Source of the DNA: an uncultured bacterium
Lineage (GTDB): Bacteria > Krumholzibacteriota > Krumholzibacteriia > LZORAL124-64-63
Reading direction: 5' to 3'
DNA length: 48,684 nt
NCBI GenBank assembly: GCA_903912525.1
Contig: CAIWHK010000046.1
Coordinates: 1 to 48,684, forward strand
Under the pieces are notes generated by a model. That model made no database searches, had not been told where the DNA came from, and worked only from the letters and a program-made list of their open reading frames with translations. The position numbers and the translations under genes are program-made. This document shows positions 7,078 through 15,908 of this stretch, piece after piece; position 1 is the first letter of the stretch, and every line of letters begins with the position of its first letter.

Positions 7078-9777
7078 CTATTGCACCAGCCCCCGCTTCC
7101 AGTCCGTCACCAGGTGCAGGTAAGACACCTGCGCCCGGAACGCCGGGTCGGTGCCCGCCTGCAGGATGCGCTTCCCGTCCGGGCCCAGGTCGTAGTAGCT
7201 GCCGGTGCCGTCGGGCGAGCTGACCGACTGCGTCTTGCGGAAGTTGCCGATGTGGAACGTGTCACCGCTGCCGTCCACGGCGTAGGCGCGCAGGTCGCCG
7301 CTGAAGCGCGAGACCCACAGATCCTTGCCGTCGCGGCTCCACTTGGGATAGACGGCGCCGTCGGTCGTGACCTGCCACTTGCGCGCGCCGCCGGCCGCGG
7401 GCATGACGAACACGTCCCAGCCCGCGGCGGACTGGGTGTGGTAGGCGATCCAGCGGTTGTCCGGCGACAGCACGCCGCCGCCCAGGTTGGACTTGTCCCC
7501 CGACGCCACCAGCACGGGCTTCGTGCTGCCGCCGTCCAGCGACAACCGCTGCATCTCGGCCTTGCCGTCCTCGCGCTCGAAGTCCAGCAGGATGTAACGA
7601 CCGCCCGCCGCCACACTGGTGGGCAGGATCTCGCGCTTCGATTCCAGCACGATCGAGGCGCCGCCCTGCCCGTCGACGGGCTGCTCCATGATGCGGAAGC
7701 CGCCACCTTCCTTGGACTCGTAGAACACCGTGTCTCCCGTGGGCGACCAGGTGGCGTGAACCTCGTCGCCGGGCGCGAACGTGAACCGCGTGCGCAGGCC
7801 CGACACGAGGTCGACCAGCCACAGGTCGGTGCCCTCGTTCGAGGAGTTGCGCACCTCGACCACCGCGCGCTGGCCGTCGGGCGAGATCTTCGGGTGGTAG
7901 ATCTGGCCGGGCTCGCCCAGCGGCTGCGCGCCTCCCGACGCGATGTCCGTCCACGACAGCACGCGGGCGGACTCGCTCGAGGCCCCCGTCTGGTACACCA
8001 TCATGCCCGTCTGCGAGACGCTGTACACGCCCACCACCGCAGACTTGATGTAGAGCACGTTCTCCACGAGCGGCGTGCTGCCGGCGGTCGCTTTCTCCTG
8101 GCTGGGCTTGAAGGGCGTCGCCATCAGCACGCCCTCGCGCACGGTCAGCAGGTTGCCGTCGATGTACTCGGCCTGGCCCTGCGACGTGGAGATCACGCGC
8201 GGGACCTTCGTCGAGTCCACGCTCGCCAGGAAGACGCTGTGCACACCCGCGTCGCTGGACGAGCGCCCAACGAAGAGGAACTCCCGACCGCCGGGCAGGA
8301 AACGCGGGTGCCGATGGGAATTGTAGTCGGCGCCGACCTTCGTCAACCGCACGGGCTCGCCGCCGATCTCCGGCACCATGAAGATGCCGCTGTTCGCGCC
8401 GGGCGCGAAGATGATCTCGCCCCTGCTGTTCCACGAACCGCCCTTGAGGCTCTCGGCGGGACACAGCGTCACCGGCGGCCCGCCGGCCACGGCGACCTTC
8501 CTGAGCTTCTTGCCGCTCTCATCCCAATAGCCAAGATACTTGTTGTCCGGCGACCAGAACGGATACGCCGCCGACTCGGTGCCCGACATCGCGCCCGATT
8601 CGCCCTTGTCCAGGTGTCGCAGGTAGAGTTGCGTCACGCCTTCGGCGTTCGTGGCCGCGAACGCGAGCATCGTACCGTCGGGCGAGATCACAGCCCCGCC
8701 CGGGTGTGTCGAGCCCAGCGAGTACGTCGTCTTGTCCGGCGGCGGGATCATCGCGTGCAGCACAGGAGCGAGCGCCGGCCGGCCCAGCACCTTCCATCCC
8801 GCCAGCAGCCCCACCGCCAGGCACGCGACGGTCACGCCGATCAGCAGCAACGCCGGCGCGCGACCGCGCACCGCGTCGGCCGCGACCGAGGCCGGCGCCA
8901 GGCTCGAGAAGCTGAGATGCGAACCGGAGCCGCTGCCGTCCTGCAGGAAGATGCGCGCCTCGCCGATGTCGCGCAGCCGCTGCTTCGGGTTGCGCTCGAG
9001 GCAGCGCTCGACCAGCCGGCACAGCGCCGGCGCCTCGGCCACCGGCAGCAGGTTCCACTCGGGCTCGGCGCGCAGCACCGCGGCCAGCGTGTCGGAGTTG
9101 GTCTCGCCCTGGAACAGGCGCTTGCCCGTCAGCATCTCGAAGAGGATAACGCCGAACGCCCAGATGTCGGTGCGCCGGTCGACGCTGCCGCCGCGCGCCT
9201 GCTCGGGGCTCATGTAGGCCGCGGTGCCCAGCACGGTGCCCAGCTGCGTCATCGCCCCGGTGATGGTCGGCATCGACGAGGACTCGCCCTGCTTCGCGCC
9301 GTCGCCGAACCACGCCTGCGCCAGCCCGAAGTCGAGGATCTTCACCTCGCCCTCGGTGGTCTCCATGATGTTCGCCGGCTTCAGGTCGCGATGGACGATG
9401 CCGTTCTCGTGCGCCGCCTCGAGCCCCGCCGCGATCTGCCGCGCAATGCTCAGCGTCTCGGCCACCGGCACCGGCCCGGCGTCCATCCGCTTGGTGAGTT
9501 CCGAACCGACGACCAGTTCCATCACCAGGAACCGGATGCCGCCCACTTCCTCGAAGCCGTACACGGTCGCCACGTTCGGGTGCTGCAGGCTGGCCAGGGC
9601 CCGGGCCTCGCGCTGGAAGCGGGCCTCGCGCTCGGGATCGCCGGCCAATTCGATCGGCAGCACCTTGATGGCCACGTCCCGGCCCAGCTTGGTGTCGCGG
9701 GCGCTGAAGACCTCGCCCATGCCGCCCTTGCCCAGCTGGGCCTTGATCTCGTAGTGCAGCAACGACTTGCCGATCAT
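7078..9777 (-). CDS. Ser/Thr protein kinase with membrane segment and TolB/PD40 propeller
   Basis: An 899-residue Hanks-type kinase. Kinase core: glycine loop GKGGMGEV at 16-23, catalytic Lys near 38, HRDLKPAN at 129-136, DFG at 149-151 and the MSPEQARG activation-segment end at 189-196. A single membrane helix lies at about 309-328. After it come about 550 residues of WD40/PD40-like strands with repeated ISPDG, WSPDN and SPDGQRA motifs, forming an extracytoplasmic propeller sensor. The start at ATG 9777 is backed by GGAGG five bases upstream; the longer frame would read through palindrome copy 3 and is rejected. The architecture is common in Acidobacteria and related deep lineages. Substrates cannot be inferred. 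Confidence 0.92.
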   Translation of the reverse strand: MIGKSLLHYEIKAQLGKGGMGEVFSARDTKLGRDVAIKVLPIELAGDPEREARFQREARALASLQHPNVATVYGFEEVGGIRFLVMELVVGSELTKRMDAGPVPVAETLSIARQIAAGLEAAHENGIVHRDLKPANIMETTEGEVKILDFGLAQAWFGDGAKQGESSSMPTITGAMTQLGTVLGTAAYMSPEQARGGSVDRRTDIWAFGVILFEMLTGKRLFQGETNSDTLAAVLRAEPEWNLLPVAEAPALCRLVERCLERNPKQRLRDIGEARIFLQDGSGSGSHLSFSSLAPASVAADAVRGRAPALLLIGVTVACLAVGLLAGWKVLGRPALAPVLHAMIPPPDKTTYSLGSTHPGGAVISPDGTMLAFAATNAEGVTQLYLRHLDKGESGAMSGTESAAYPFWSPDNKYLGYWDESGKKLRKVAVAGGPPVTLCPAESLKGGSWNSRGEIIFAPGANSGIFMVPEIGGEPVRLTKVGADYNSHRHPRFLPGGREFLFVGRSSSDAGVHSVFLASVDSTKVPRVISTSQGQAEYIDGNLLTVREGVLMATPFKPSQEKATAGSTPLVENVLYIKSAVVGVYSVSQTGMMVYQTGASSESARVLSWTDIASGGAQPLGEPGQIYHPKISPDGQRAVVEVRNSSNEGTDLWLVDLVSGLRTRFTFAPGDEVHATWSPTGDTVFYESKEGGGFRIMEQPVDGQGGASIVLESKREILPTSVAAGGRYILLDFEREDGKAEMQRLSLDGGSTKPVLVASGDKSNLGGGVLSPDNRWIAYHTQSAAGWDVFVMPAAGGARKWQVTTDGAVYPKWSRDGKDLWVSRFSGDLRAYAVDGSGDTFHIGNFRKTQSVSSPDGTGSYYDLGPDGKRILQAGTDPAFRAQVSYLHLVTDWKRGLVQ

Positions 9778-9916
9778 GCCGACCTCCGGCCGAATGGGGC
9801 GCGCGGGCGAATTGGAAATGAGAATCGGAAGCATCATAGCATCGGAATGGGGAAATGTCTGAGGGAAATTGTCGGATTTACCTGTTTGGAGGCACCGCGA
9901 GGGTCCTTCAGCGGCG

Positions 9917-9940
9917 GCCACTTGCGCCGGCGCAAGTGGC
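9917..9940. repeat. Dispersed palindrome, copy 3
   Basis: A perfect 24-bp palindrome: the 18-bp core flanked by GCC/GGC. It begins 7 bases after the stop of the nucleotidyltransferase pseudogene and lies 140 bases before the kinase start. Confidence 0.92.
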
Positions 9941-9947
9941 GGCCTCG

Positions 9948-10649
9948 TCACCCTTCGGCAATGTCGACAAACCGACCGCGAACCAACTCGGCCCGCGCCC
10001 GGACATCGGCGAACCCGGGGATCATCCCGACAAGCCCCTCCGCGAACCCGCGCTCACCGATCATCGCGCCCATTTCGTGGCGCAACCAGGTGCGGAGTTC
10101 CGCGGGCGCACGCCGCACCTCGTCGACGATCTCGGGACGCCCCTCGACTACGGCGACCAGATCCTCGAAATCGCGGCTGGCCAGGAAGTCGCCGCCGCCG
10201 CGATCCCTGAATGCAACGAGCTTCGTGGCCATGAAGCACGGCGCCGTCGCGTGCTTCAACCGTAGGCCACCCGGCAATCGGCTGCGCACGGCTGTCTCTA
10301 CCGCAAGCGGGTACCAAAGATTGCCGAAACCCAGGACGGTCGGCGACACGGGAAGGATGTCGAGGATCAGATTCCCTTGGCGGTATCTGCAGATCGGATC
10401 AGCGGCGACGGTTCCCTGGTTGAATCCGCGCGCGCGCAGGGCGGTGCCGAACCGCGCGTATTCATGCAGTGTCACCGCCTAGATGACGAAATCGACGTCT
10501 ACGGTAACACGCGGCGACGGCGCCGCGCGGTCAGTGATCAGCAATGGGACCAGACAGCCCCCGACCAGCGTTGTTTCCGCTGCCAGCGGCCCCAACGCCG
10601 TCGCCGCCGATTCCAGCAATGTGATAGCCTGATGAACTTCTTCAGCCAT
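9948..10649 (-). pseudogene. Nucleotidyltransferase (AbiEii-like) interrupted by an amber codon
   Basis: Read from the ATG at 10649, the frame gives 56 residues containing a nucleotidyltransferase signature (VGG at 29-31, catalytic-type DVD at 51-53). It then meets TAG at 10481-10479 and continues in the same frame for about 177 codons to 9948. The downstream part carries the rest of the fold (ICRYRQGNLILDILP, LGFGNLWYP, FMATKLVAFRDRGGGDF, DFEDLVAVVEGRPEIVDEV). A single base change would restore a complete ~233-residue protein. The start overlaps the regulator's stop by 8 bases (ATGGCTGA), which implies translational coupling. A GTG at 10475 could restart a shorter product lacking the DVD site. 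The gene may be dead, or the stop may be a sequencing or strain-level change. Family name is from memory; function as toxin or defence effector is inferred. Confidence 0.8.
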
Positions 10650-11175
10650 TCCCGTCGATCATCGTCCTCAGCTGATGCACCCCGATTTCGCGCGCTCTCG
10701 GCGACGGCTGCCGCAAGATGTCGGCCAGCGCGAGACAGGCGTGGAAGCGGGGAGACTGCTGCGCGGCAACGGGCGCCTTGGCGTGCAGCGGCGTGAGCGC
10801 CAATCCCCGGACCGTCCCCCGGACCGAGGGCCACACCAGCATGTGTTCCTGGTCGGCGACCGTCAGGTGTTCGAGGCCCGGGGCGCCGAACGCCGTCGGA
10901 ATGCCGCGTACCCAACTGCCGATCTCGGCGGGGAACACGTACCGCACCCCATGGGTCATGAACTCGAGGAAGGCGGTTCGCTGGGGCTGGGGGTTCGGCT
11001 CGTCACCCAGCGCTTCGCGCATCAGCCCACAGCGGAGCATGCGCCGGACAGCGGCGTTCGCTTCGGAGGCGCTCAGCCCACAGGCCGCGGAAACCGAGGC
11101 GTAGGTCCACTTCGTGCCGTCCCGCGAGAGGAGGTACAGGAGGAGGTAGATGTCGTGTGGCTTCAGGTTTGTCAT
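10642..11175 (-). CDS. Winged-helix regulator of the nucleotidyltransferase module
   Basis: A 177-residue protein with an N-terminal winged helix-turn-helix (residues 1-60: HDIYLLLYLLSRDG, WTYASVSAACGLSASEANAAVRRML) and a conserved C-terminal half containing FLEFMTHGVRYVFPAE, a GIPTAFGAP stretch and VWP...GTVRGLAL. ATG start at 11175. It overlaps the following nucleotidyltransferase start by 8 bases. A 19-bp operator-like palindrome lies 11 bases before its start, which suggests autorepression, as in toxin-antitoxin operons. It looks MarR-like, but I cannot name a characterised family. Likely antitoxin or repressor of the pair; this is inference. Confidence 0.75.
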   Translation of the reverse strand: MTNLKPHDIYLLLYLLSRDGTKWTYASVSAACGLSASEANAAVRRMLRCGLMREALGDEPNPQPQRTAFLEFMTHGVRYVFPAEIGSWVRGIPTAFGAPGLEHLTVADQEHMLVWPSVRGTVRGLALTPLHAKAPVAAQQSPRFHACLALADILRQPSPRAREIGVHQLRTMIDGNG

Positions 11176-11185
11176 GTGAATATGC

Positions 11186-11204
11186 TATTCGCGAATCGCG
11201 AATA
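11186..11204. promoter_or_regulatory. Operator-like palindrome upstream of the regulator
   Basis: A 19-bp perfect inverted repeat with a one-base centre (tattcgcga a tcgcgaata), 11 bases upstream of the regulator's ATG in an otherwise AT-rich leader. Position and symmetry fit an autoregulatory binding site for the winged-helix protein. Confidence 0.65.
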
Positions 11205-11290
11205 TCACAACTAAATATTTTGCTGTTTTACAGCTATGCCGGTCACATTGTCATCTTCGAGAATTCCATATTGCCGCAGCCTCGACATAC

Positions 11291-11314
11291 GCCACTTGCG
11301 CCGGCGCAAGTGGC
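11291..11314. repeat. Dispersed palindrome, copy 4
   Basis: A perfect 24-bp palindrome identical in core and GCC/GGC flanks to copy 3. It lies 71 bases beyond the stop of the ABC ATPase gene and about 115 bases upstream of the winged-helix regulator. Confidence 0.92.
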
Positions 11315-11385
11315 TGTCCCCCAAAGCGGCAGCCCCGCCACCTTCCCGGGCAGCGGGGCCGTCCCATCCCCACACCTTTCCCGCG

Positions 11386-12138
11386 CTACCCCGCCGCCCT
11401 CTCCCCAAACCCGCCCTCATCCTCGTCGACCCCGGTCGGCGCCGGCGGCAAATCCGCCCCGTCATGCACCAGCCGCCCGTCGCGCAATTCGACGATGCGC
11501 GAGCACGTGCGCGCCAGCTGCAGGTCGTGGGTGATCAGGATGATGGTCACGCCCTCGCGGTGCAGCTGGTGGAACAGCGCCAGGATGCCCTTGCCGGAGC
11601 GGCTGTCCAGGTTGCCGGTGGGTTCGTCCGCCAGGATGACCCGCGGCCCGTTGGCCAGCGCGCGCGCGACGGCCACGCGCTGCATCTCGCCGCCCGACAA
11701 TTGCGTGGGCAGGTGCTCGGCGCGCGGACCCAGGCCCACCTTGTTGAGCATCTCGAGCGCACGTTCCCGCCGCTTCTTCGCGGGCATGCCGGCAAACAGC
11801 AGCGGCATCTCCACGTTCTCGCGCGCGGTGGCGTGCGGCAGCAGGTGGAACGCCTGGAAGACGAAACCGATGGATCGGTTGCGCAGGTCGGCCAGCTCCT
11901 CGGGGTTCAGCTTCGCCACTTCCCTGCCGCCGAACTCGTAGAGGCCGCGGCTGGGCACGTCGAGGCAGCCCATCAGGTTCATCAGCGTCGACTTACCCGA
12001 TCCCGAAGCGCCGATGATCGAGATCATCTCGCCGGCCGCGATGGACAAATTCAGGCCGCTGAGCGCCTCGAGCTCGACCGAGCCGCTCTTGTAGACCTTG
12101 GTGACGTCCTGCATCCTGATGATGAGATCGTCATTCAT
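11386..12138 (-). CDS. MacB/LolD-type ABC transporter ATPase
   Basis: A 250-residue ABC ATPase. Walker A GASGSGKST at 43-51, Q-loop FVFQAFHLLP, signature LSGGEMQRVAVARAL, Walker B VILADEPTGNLDS and switch His in ITHD. The DEPTGNLDS and YEFGGREV features match the LolD/MacB subgroup that powers FtsX-type permeases for efflux or lipoprotein movement. Its start overlaps the preceding permease stop by 8 bases, so it is the last gene of a four-gene operon. The C-terminal 25 residues are acidic and Gly-rich. Confidence 0.93.
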   Translation of the reverse strand: MNDDLIIRMQDVTKVYKSGSVELEALSGLNLSIAAGEMISIIGASGSGKSTLMNLMGCLDVPSRGLYEFGGREVAKLNPEELADLRNRSIGFVFQAFHLLPHATARENVEMPLLFAGMPAKKRRERALEMLNKVGLGPRAEHLPTQLSGGEMQRVAVARALANGPRVILADEPTGNLDSRSGKGILALFHQLHREGVTIILITHDLQLARTCSRIVELRDGRLVHDGADLPPAPTGVDEDEGGFGERAAG

Positions 12139-13381
12139 GACGGAGCGCCTCCACCGGGTTCAGTTTGACGGCGCGACGGGCGGGCAGCGCGCCGGCCAGG
12201 CAGCCGATGCCCACCAGCGCCAGCGCCGTGATCAGGCCCATCGGGATCGAGAGGGTGGGCTTGCCCAGGAACTGCAGCGCCTCGCTCTGGACGGGCACGC
12301 GCATGAGCGCCTCGACCAGCAGCCACGACAGCCCGATGCCGAGGTAGCCGCCCAGGGCCGCCAGCACGAGCGCCTCGCCCACGATCTGCGACGTGACGGC
12401 GCGGCGGTGGGCGCCGATCGCCATCTGCATGCCGATCTCGCGCGTGCGCCGCTGCACCATGACGAACATCATGTTGGCCAGGCCGACGCCCGCCACCAGC
12501 AGCGTCATGCCGCCGACCACGCCCATGAAGATTTCCATGGCGCGCGCGATCTTGTCGCCATCCTCGCGATTCTTCACCGTGTCCCAGAAGTGGAGCGCGC
12601 TCTCGTCCGTCGGGTCGAAGTGCTGGCGGCGCGCAAACACCTCGCGCACCTGAGACTCCACCTCTTTCGGCGTGGCGGGCGCCTTCACGGTATAGAGGAT
12701 GTTGTCGAACTGGCCCTCGCCGAACATGTTCTCGAACGTCGAGACGGGGATGTTGGCCTTGCCGATGTCGGGCCCGCCGTACATGCCGTTCTGCTGCTTG
12801 TTGATCATGACGCCGATGACCGTGAACGGCACCCCGCGCACGAACACCGTCTGGCCGACGGCCTTCGCCGAGCCGAACAGCTTGGTCGCCAGCTCGGGCC
12901 CCAGAAACAGCACGCGCCGCCCCTGCGCCTGGTCGAGGTCGTTGATGAAGCGGCCGCCGGGCCGCGCAATGTGCGTGCGCACGTGCTCGTAGCACGGCAT
13001 GACGCCGGTCAGGTGCGCGCTCACCGAGGTGGTGCCCCAGCGCAGGTCCACGGCCCAGCGGCTGTACTCGCCGGCCAGGTCGTCGATCGCGGGCACGCCG
13101 CGCCGCAACGCAGCCACGTCCTCCTTCGTGAAGCGCACCTCGCGGCCCGCCTTCAATCCTTCCCACTGCTTCGTCGTGGCGCCTGACCACAGGATGATCG
13201 GGTCGTTCCCCAGCCCCTGCTGTCCCACCGCCATCTGCCGGCGCAGGCCCTCGCCGAAGCCCATCAGCAGCATCATCGAAAGCGTGCCCCAGGCCACGGC
13301 CAGCAGGATGGACGCGGGCCGTGAACGACCCCGCCCGAGGAACTTCCACATGAGCGCGAAACCCTGCCTTGTCGATCCCAT
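12131..13381 (-). CDS. MacB-type FtsX permease (second)
   Basis: A 416-residue permease: N-terminal helix after a basic start, a large periplasmic MacB-PCD domain (about 45-260), then three C-terminal helices of the FtsX domain (around 280-310, 335-365 and 375-400), ending in the typical ARRAVKLNPVEALRHE tail. ATG start at 13381, 3 bases after the stop of the first permease. Acts with the ATPase and adaptor encoded next to it. Energy-driven export of a drug, peptide or lipid is inferred from the family. Confidence 0.9.
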   Translation of the reverse strand: MGSTRQGFALMWKFLGRGRSRPASILLAVAWGTLSMMLLMGFGEGLRRQMAVGQQGLGNDPIILWSGATTKQWEGLKAGREVRFTKEDVAALRRGVPAIDDLAGEYSRWAVDLRWGTTSVSAHLTGVMPCYEHVRTHIARPGGRFINDLDQAQGRRVLFLGPELATKLFGSAKAVGQTVFVRGVPFTVIGVMINKQQNGMYGGPDIGKANIPVSTFENMFGEGQFDNILYTVKAPATPKEVESQVREVFARRQHFDPTDESALHFWDTVKNREDGDKIARAMEIFMGVVGGMTLLVAGVGLANMMFVMVQRRTREIGMQMAIGAHRRAVTSQIVGEALVLAALGGYLGIGLSWLLVEALMRVPVQSEALQFLGKPTLSIPMGLITALALVGIGCLAGALPARRAVKLNPVEALRHE

Positions 13382-13384
13382 GGC

Positions 13385-14611
13385 TCAGCTCCTCAACGCT
13401 TCGGCCGGGTTCAGGCGCGCCGCGCGCCGCGCAGGCCCCATCCCCGATGCAATGCCGATGATGCCCAGCAGCCCCGCGGTCAGCGCCGCGATCTGCCACG
13501 AGAAGACCGGCGCTCCCATCTCGCCCATGGGCGCGTGGCCGGCCACGCCCACCACGACCACGGCCCGCAGCACGCCCGCGCCGCCGCCCACCGTGGTCAC
13601 CAGCAGGGTCTCCAGCAGGATCTGCCCGAGCACCCAGCGGTTGCGCGCGCCCAGCGCCATGGCGATGCCGATGTGCGACGTGCGGTCCTCCACCACCATG
13701 CTCATGATGTTGGCCACGCCGATGCCGGCGACGGCCAGGGTGAGCGCGCCGATCAGCGCGAGGAAGACCTTGAAGCCCAGGAAGACCGTGGTGAGCATGC
13801 CGATCATCTCGCCCACGTCCCAGGTCATCAGCGCTTCCTCGTCGGTCGGGTCGTAGTGGTGCAGGCGCCCGAACACCTGGTTGATGTCCTTCATCACAAC
13901 CTTGCCCTTGGAACCCTTCTGCAGCTCCACGACGAAGTTGCCGGGGCGCTCGATGCCCAGCGAGGCATGGGCCGTGGCGGCGGGGATGAAGACCTTGGTG
14001 TCGTCGGGCCCGTTGTAGTTGCTGTCCTGGTCCTTCTTGGGCAGCGAGCCGACCACCAGGAACGGGACGCCCGACATCTCCACCGTCTTGCCGATGGCGT
14101 CGCCCTCGCCGAACAGGTCCTGCTTCACCTGTGCGCCCAGCACGGCGACGCGGCGGCGGTCCTTCTCGTCGGGTTCGTTGATGAAGCGGCCGCCCGGCAG
14201 CACATCCAGCTTGCGCATCTTGCCGAACGACGGGCGCACGCCCGAGATCGACGGCGTCGATTCCCCGGCCGGGCCCTTCATCGCGGACTGGGTCTGGTAC
14301 TCGGGGCTCGCGTTGAGGACCGCGGGAACCTCGGCCAGCAGCGCGTCGACGTCCCTGTCCTCCAGGCGGATATACCGTCCCTGCGGCAGGCCCTCGTACG
14401 CCTTGCCGGTGCGCGAGCCCCAGATCAGGATGATCTGGTCGCCCATGGCCGAGCTCTTCCTGACCACTTCGCGGTTCAGGCCCTCGCCGAAGCTCAGCAG
14501 CACGATCACGCAGAACGTTCCCCAGCCCAGGCCGAACAGCGTCAGCCCGGTGCGCAGGCGATGCGCCTTCAGGTCGCGCCAGAACTGGGACACCACGATG
14601 CGCAGCTGCAC
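13385..14611 (-). CDS. MacB-type FtsX permease (first)
   Basis: A 408-residue paralogue of the following permease with the same layout: N-terminal helix, MacB-like periplasmic domain and FtsX helices, ending RRAARLNPAEALRS. A GTG start at 14611 is used; no better ATG lies nearby. It starts 31 bases after the adaptor's stop. Two different permeases with one ATPase suggest a heterodimeric pump. Confidence 0.88.
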   Translation of the reverse strand: MQLRIVVSQFWRDLKAHRLRTGLTLFGLGWGTFCVIVLLSFGEGLNREVVRKSSAMGDQIILIWGSRTGKAYEGLPQGRYIRLEDRDVDALLAEVPAVLNASPEYQTQSAMKGPAGESTPSISGVRPSFGKMRKLDVLPGGRFINEPDEKDRRRVAVLGAQVKQDLFGEGDAIGKTVEMSGVPFLVVGSLPKKDQDSNYNGPDDTKVFIPAATAHASLGIERPGNFVVELQKGSKGKVVMKDINQVFGRLHHYDPTDEEALMTWDVGEMIGMLTTVFLGFKVFLALIGALTLAVAGIGVANIMSMVVEDRTSHIGIAMALGARNRWVLGQILLETLLVTTVGGGAGVLRAVVVVGVAGHAPMGEMGAPVFSWQIAALTAGLLGIIGIASGMGPARRAARLNPAEALRS

Positions 14612-14642
14612 GGCCCTGCCCTGCCTTCCCCGGGAACGTTAT

Positions 14643-15734
14643 CTACTTGCGGTCGAGCGGGCTCTTGTCCGCCTCGAGCACGGCGTCGTTCAGGGCCAGG
14701 CCATCCTTGATCTCGATGGTCAGGCCGTCGGAAAGACCCGTGGTGACGTCCTTCGACACGGGCTTGCCGTCCTTGCCGGCGATGCGGACGGTGGCCTTGC
14801 CATCGGCGAACTTCACGACGCGCTCGGGCAGCACCAGCACGCTGTCGGCCTGGGCGATGACGACGCGTGCGTTGGCCGAATAGCCGGCCCGCAGCACGTT
14901 GCCGGTGCTCGGCGCGATCTCGGCCTCGATGTCGAACAGCGTGGCCGAGTCCTGCTTGCGCGCCTTCGGCGAGATGCGTCGCAGCGTGCCCGTGACGCCG
15001 GCCTGCGGGATGGCGCCCACGGTGAACCGCACGGGCAGCCCGGTGGCCAGCTTGCCCACGTCCACTTCATCGACAGTGCCGCGGAAGATGAGGCTGCTCA
15101 TGTCGGCCATCGTCAGCAGCGCGGTGCCGGCCTGGTAGGACGTCAGCGGCACCACGGAATCGCCCGGGTGCACGTCGAGGGTCAGGATGGTGCCGGTGGC
15201 CGGCGCCACGATGCGGTTGCTGACTTCCTTGCCCTCGAGGTTGGCGCGACCGTCGCGCAGCAACTGCAGCTTCTCGGCCTCGAGCTTGGCGCGCAGCTGC
15301 GCGTTGTCGAAGGCCTGCCGCGAGGTGTCGAGGTCCTTGTCCGCGAGTAGCCCCTCGTTGAAGAGCTGCTGGTCGCGCTCGAGCTTCTTCGCCGCGGCGG
15401 CCTCGTCCACCTGCGCCATCTGCAGGTTGCGCTGGGCCTCGGCGCGCTCGGTGGGCGTCGGGTGGGGCCGGATCTCGCACAGCGGGTCGCCTTCGCGCAC
15501 CAGGTCGCCGACCGCGACGTACATGCGCGAGACGATCCCCGGCACCTGCGACTTCACGGCGATCTCCTGCTCGGGCACAACGTTGCCGATCGCAAGCGCC
15601 TCCTGCACGACGTTGCCGCGCGTGACCAGGACGGTCTGCGGCGCCATCTCCGCCTTGGCCTGCCCGCGACGGACGACAGCCAGCGTGCCGGCGGCCACGA
15701 CCAGGATCGAAGCCACGATGATCCAGCGTTTCAT
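14643..15734 (-). CDS. MacA/HlyD-type periplasmic adaptor
   Basis: A 363-residue membrane-fusion protein. An N-terminal membrane anchor (IIVASILVVAAGTLAVV), the first lipoyl half (QEIAVKSQVPGIVSRMYVAVGDLVREGDPL), an alpha-helical hairpin (about 90-160, rich in Ala/Glu/Gln), the second lipoyl half (IVAPATGTILTLDVHPGDSV), then beta-barrel and proximal domains. The start at 15734 has GGAGGG five bases upstream; the longer frame lacks support. First gene of the operon adaptor-permease-permease-ATPase. No outer-membrane TolC-type channel is in the window. Confidence 0.9.
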   Translation of the reverse strand: MKRWIIVASILVVAAGTLAVVRRGQAKAEMAPQTVLVTRGNVVQEALAIGNVVPEQEIAVKSQVPGIVSRMYVAVGDLVREGDPLCEIRPHPTPTERAEAQRNLQMAQVDEAAAAKKLERDQQLFNEGLLADKDLDTSRQAFDNAQLRAKLEAEKLQLLRDGRANLEGKEVSNRIVAPATGTILTLDVHPGDSVVPLTSYQAGTALLTMADMSSLIFRGTVDEVDVGKLATGLPVRFTVGAIPQAGVTGTLRRISPKARKQDSATLFDIEAEIAPSTGNVLRAGYSANARVVIAQADSVLVLPERVVKFADGKATVRIAGKDGKPVSKDVTTGLSDGLTIEIKDGLALNDAVLEADKSPLDRK

Positions 15735-15848
15735 GGAGTCCCTCCCTGGGGCGGCGGGGAACCGCCCGTGGACGCAACAGGCCGATGTCGCCGGCGGGTG
15801 CGGGCCCGGCGGCCGACAATGGCGTATCAACAGGGGGAAAGACGTACG

Positions 15849-15871
15849 GGGAGGCGGGAAGGTTGCCTCCC
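15849..15871 (-). terminator. Hairpin after the beta-propeller gene
   Basis: A 7-bp stem (gggaggc/gcctccc) with a 9-base loop, 37 bases past the propeller gene's stop and upstream of the adaptor operon. No U-run on the minus side, so weak. Confidence 0.35.
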
Positions 15872-15908
15872 TTATTGGCAATCGTGCAACGGGGGCCGGA
15901 TGACCCGG

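Noticed and set aside
10479-10481. Amber codon read as an amino acid
   Set aside because: Many genes here end in TAG (pckA, the adaptor, the phosphodiesterase), so genome-wide TAG recoding is unlikely.
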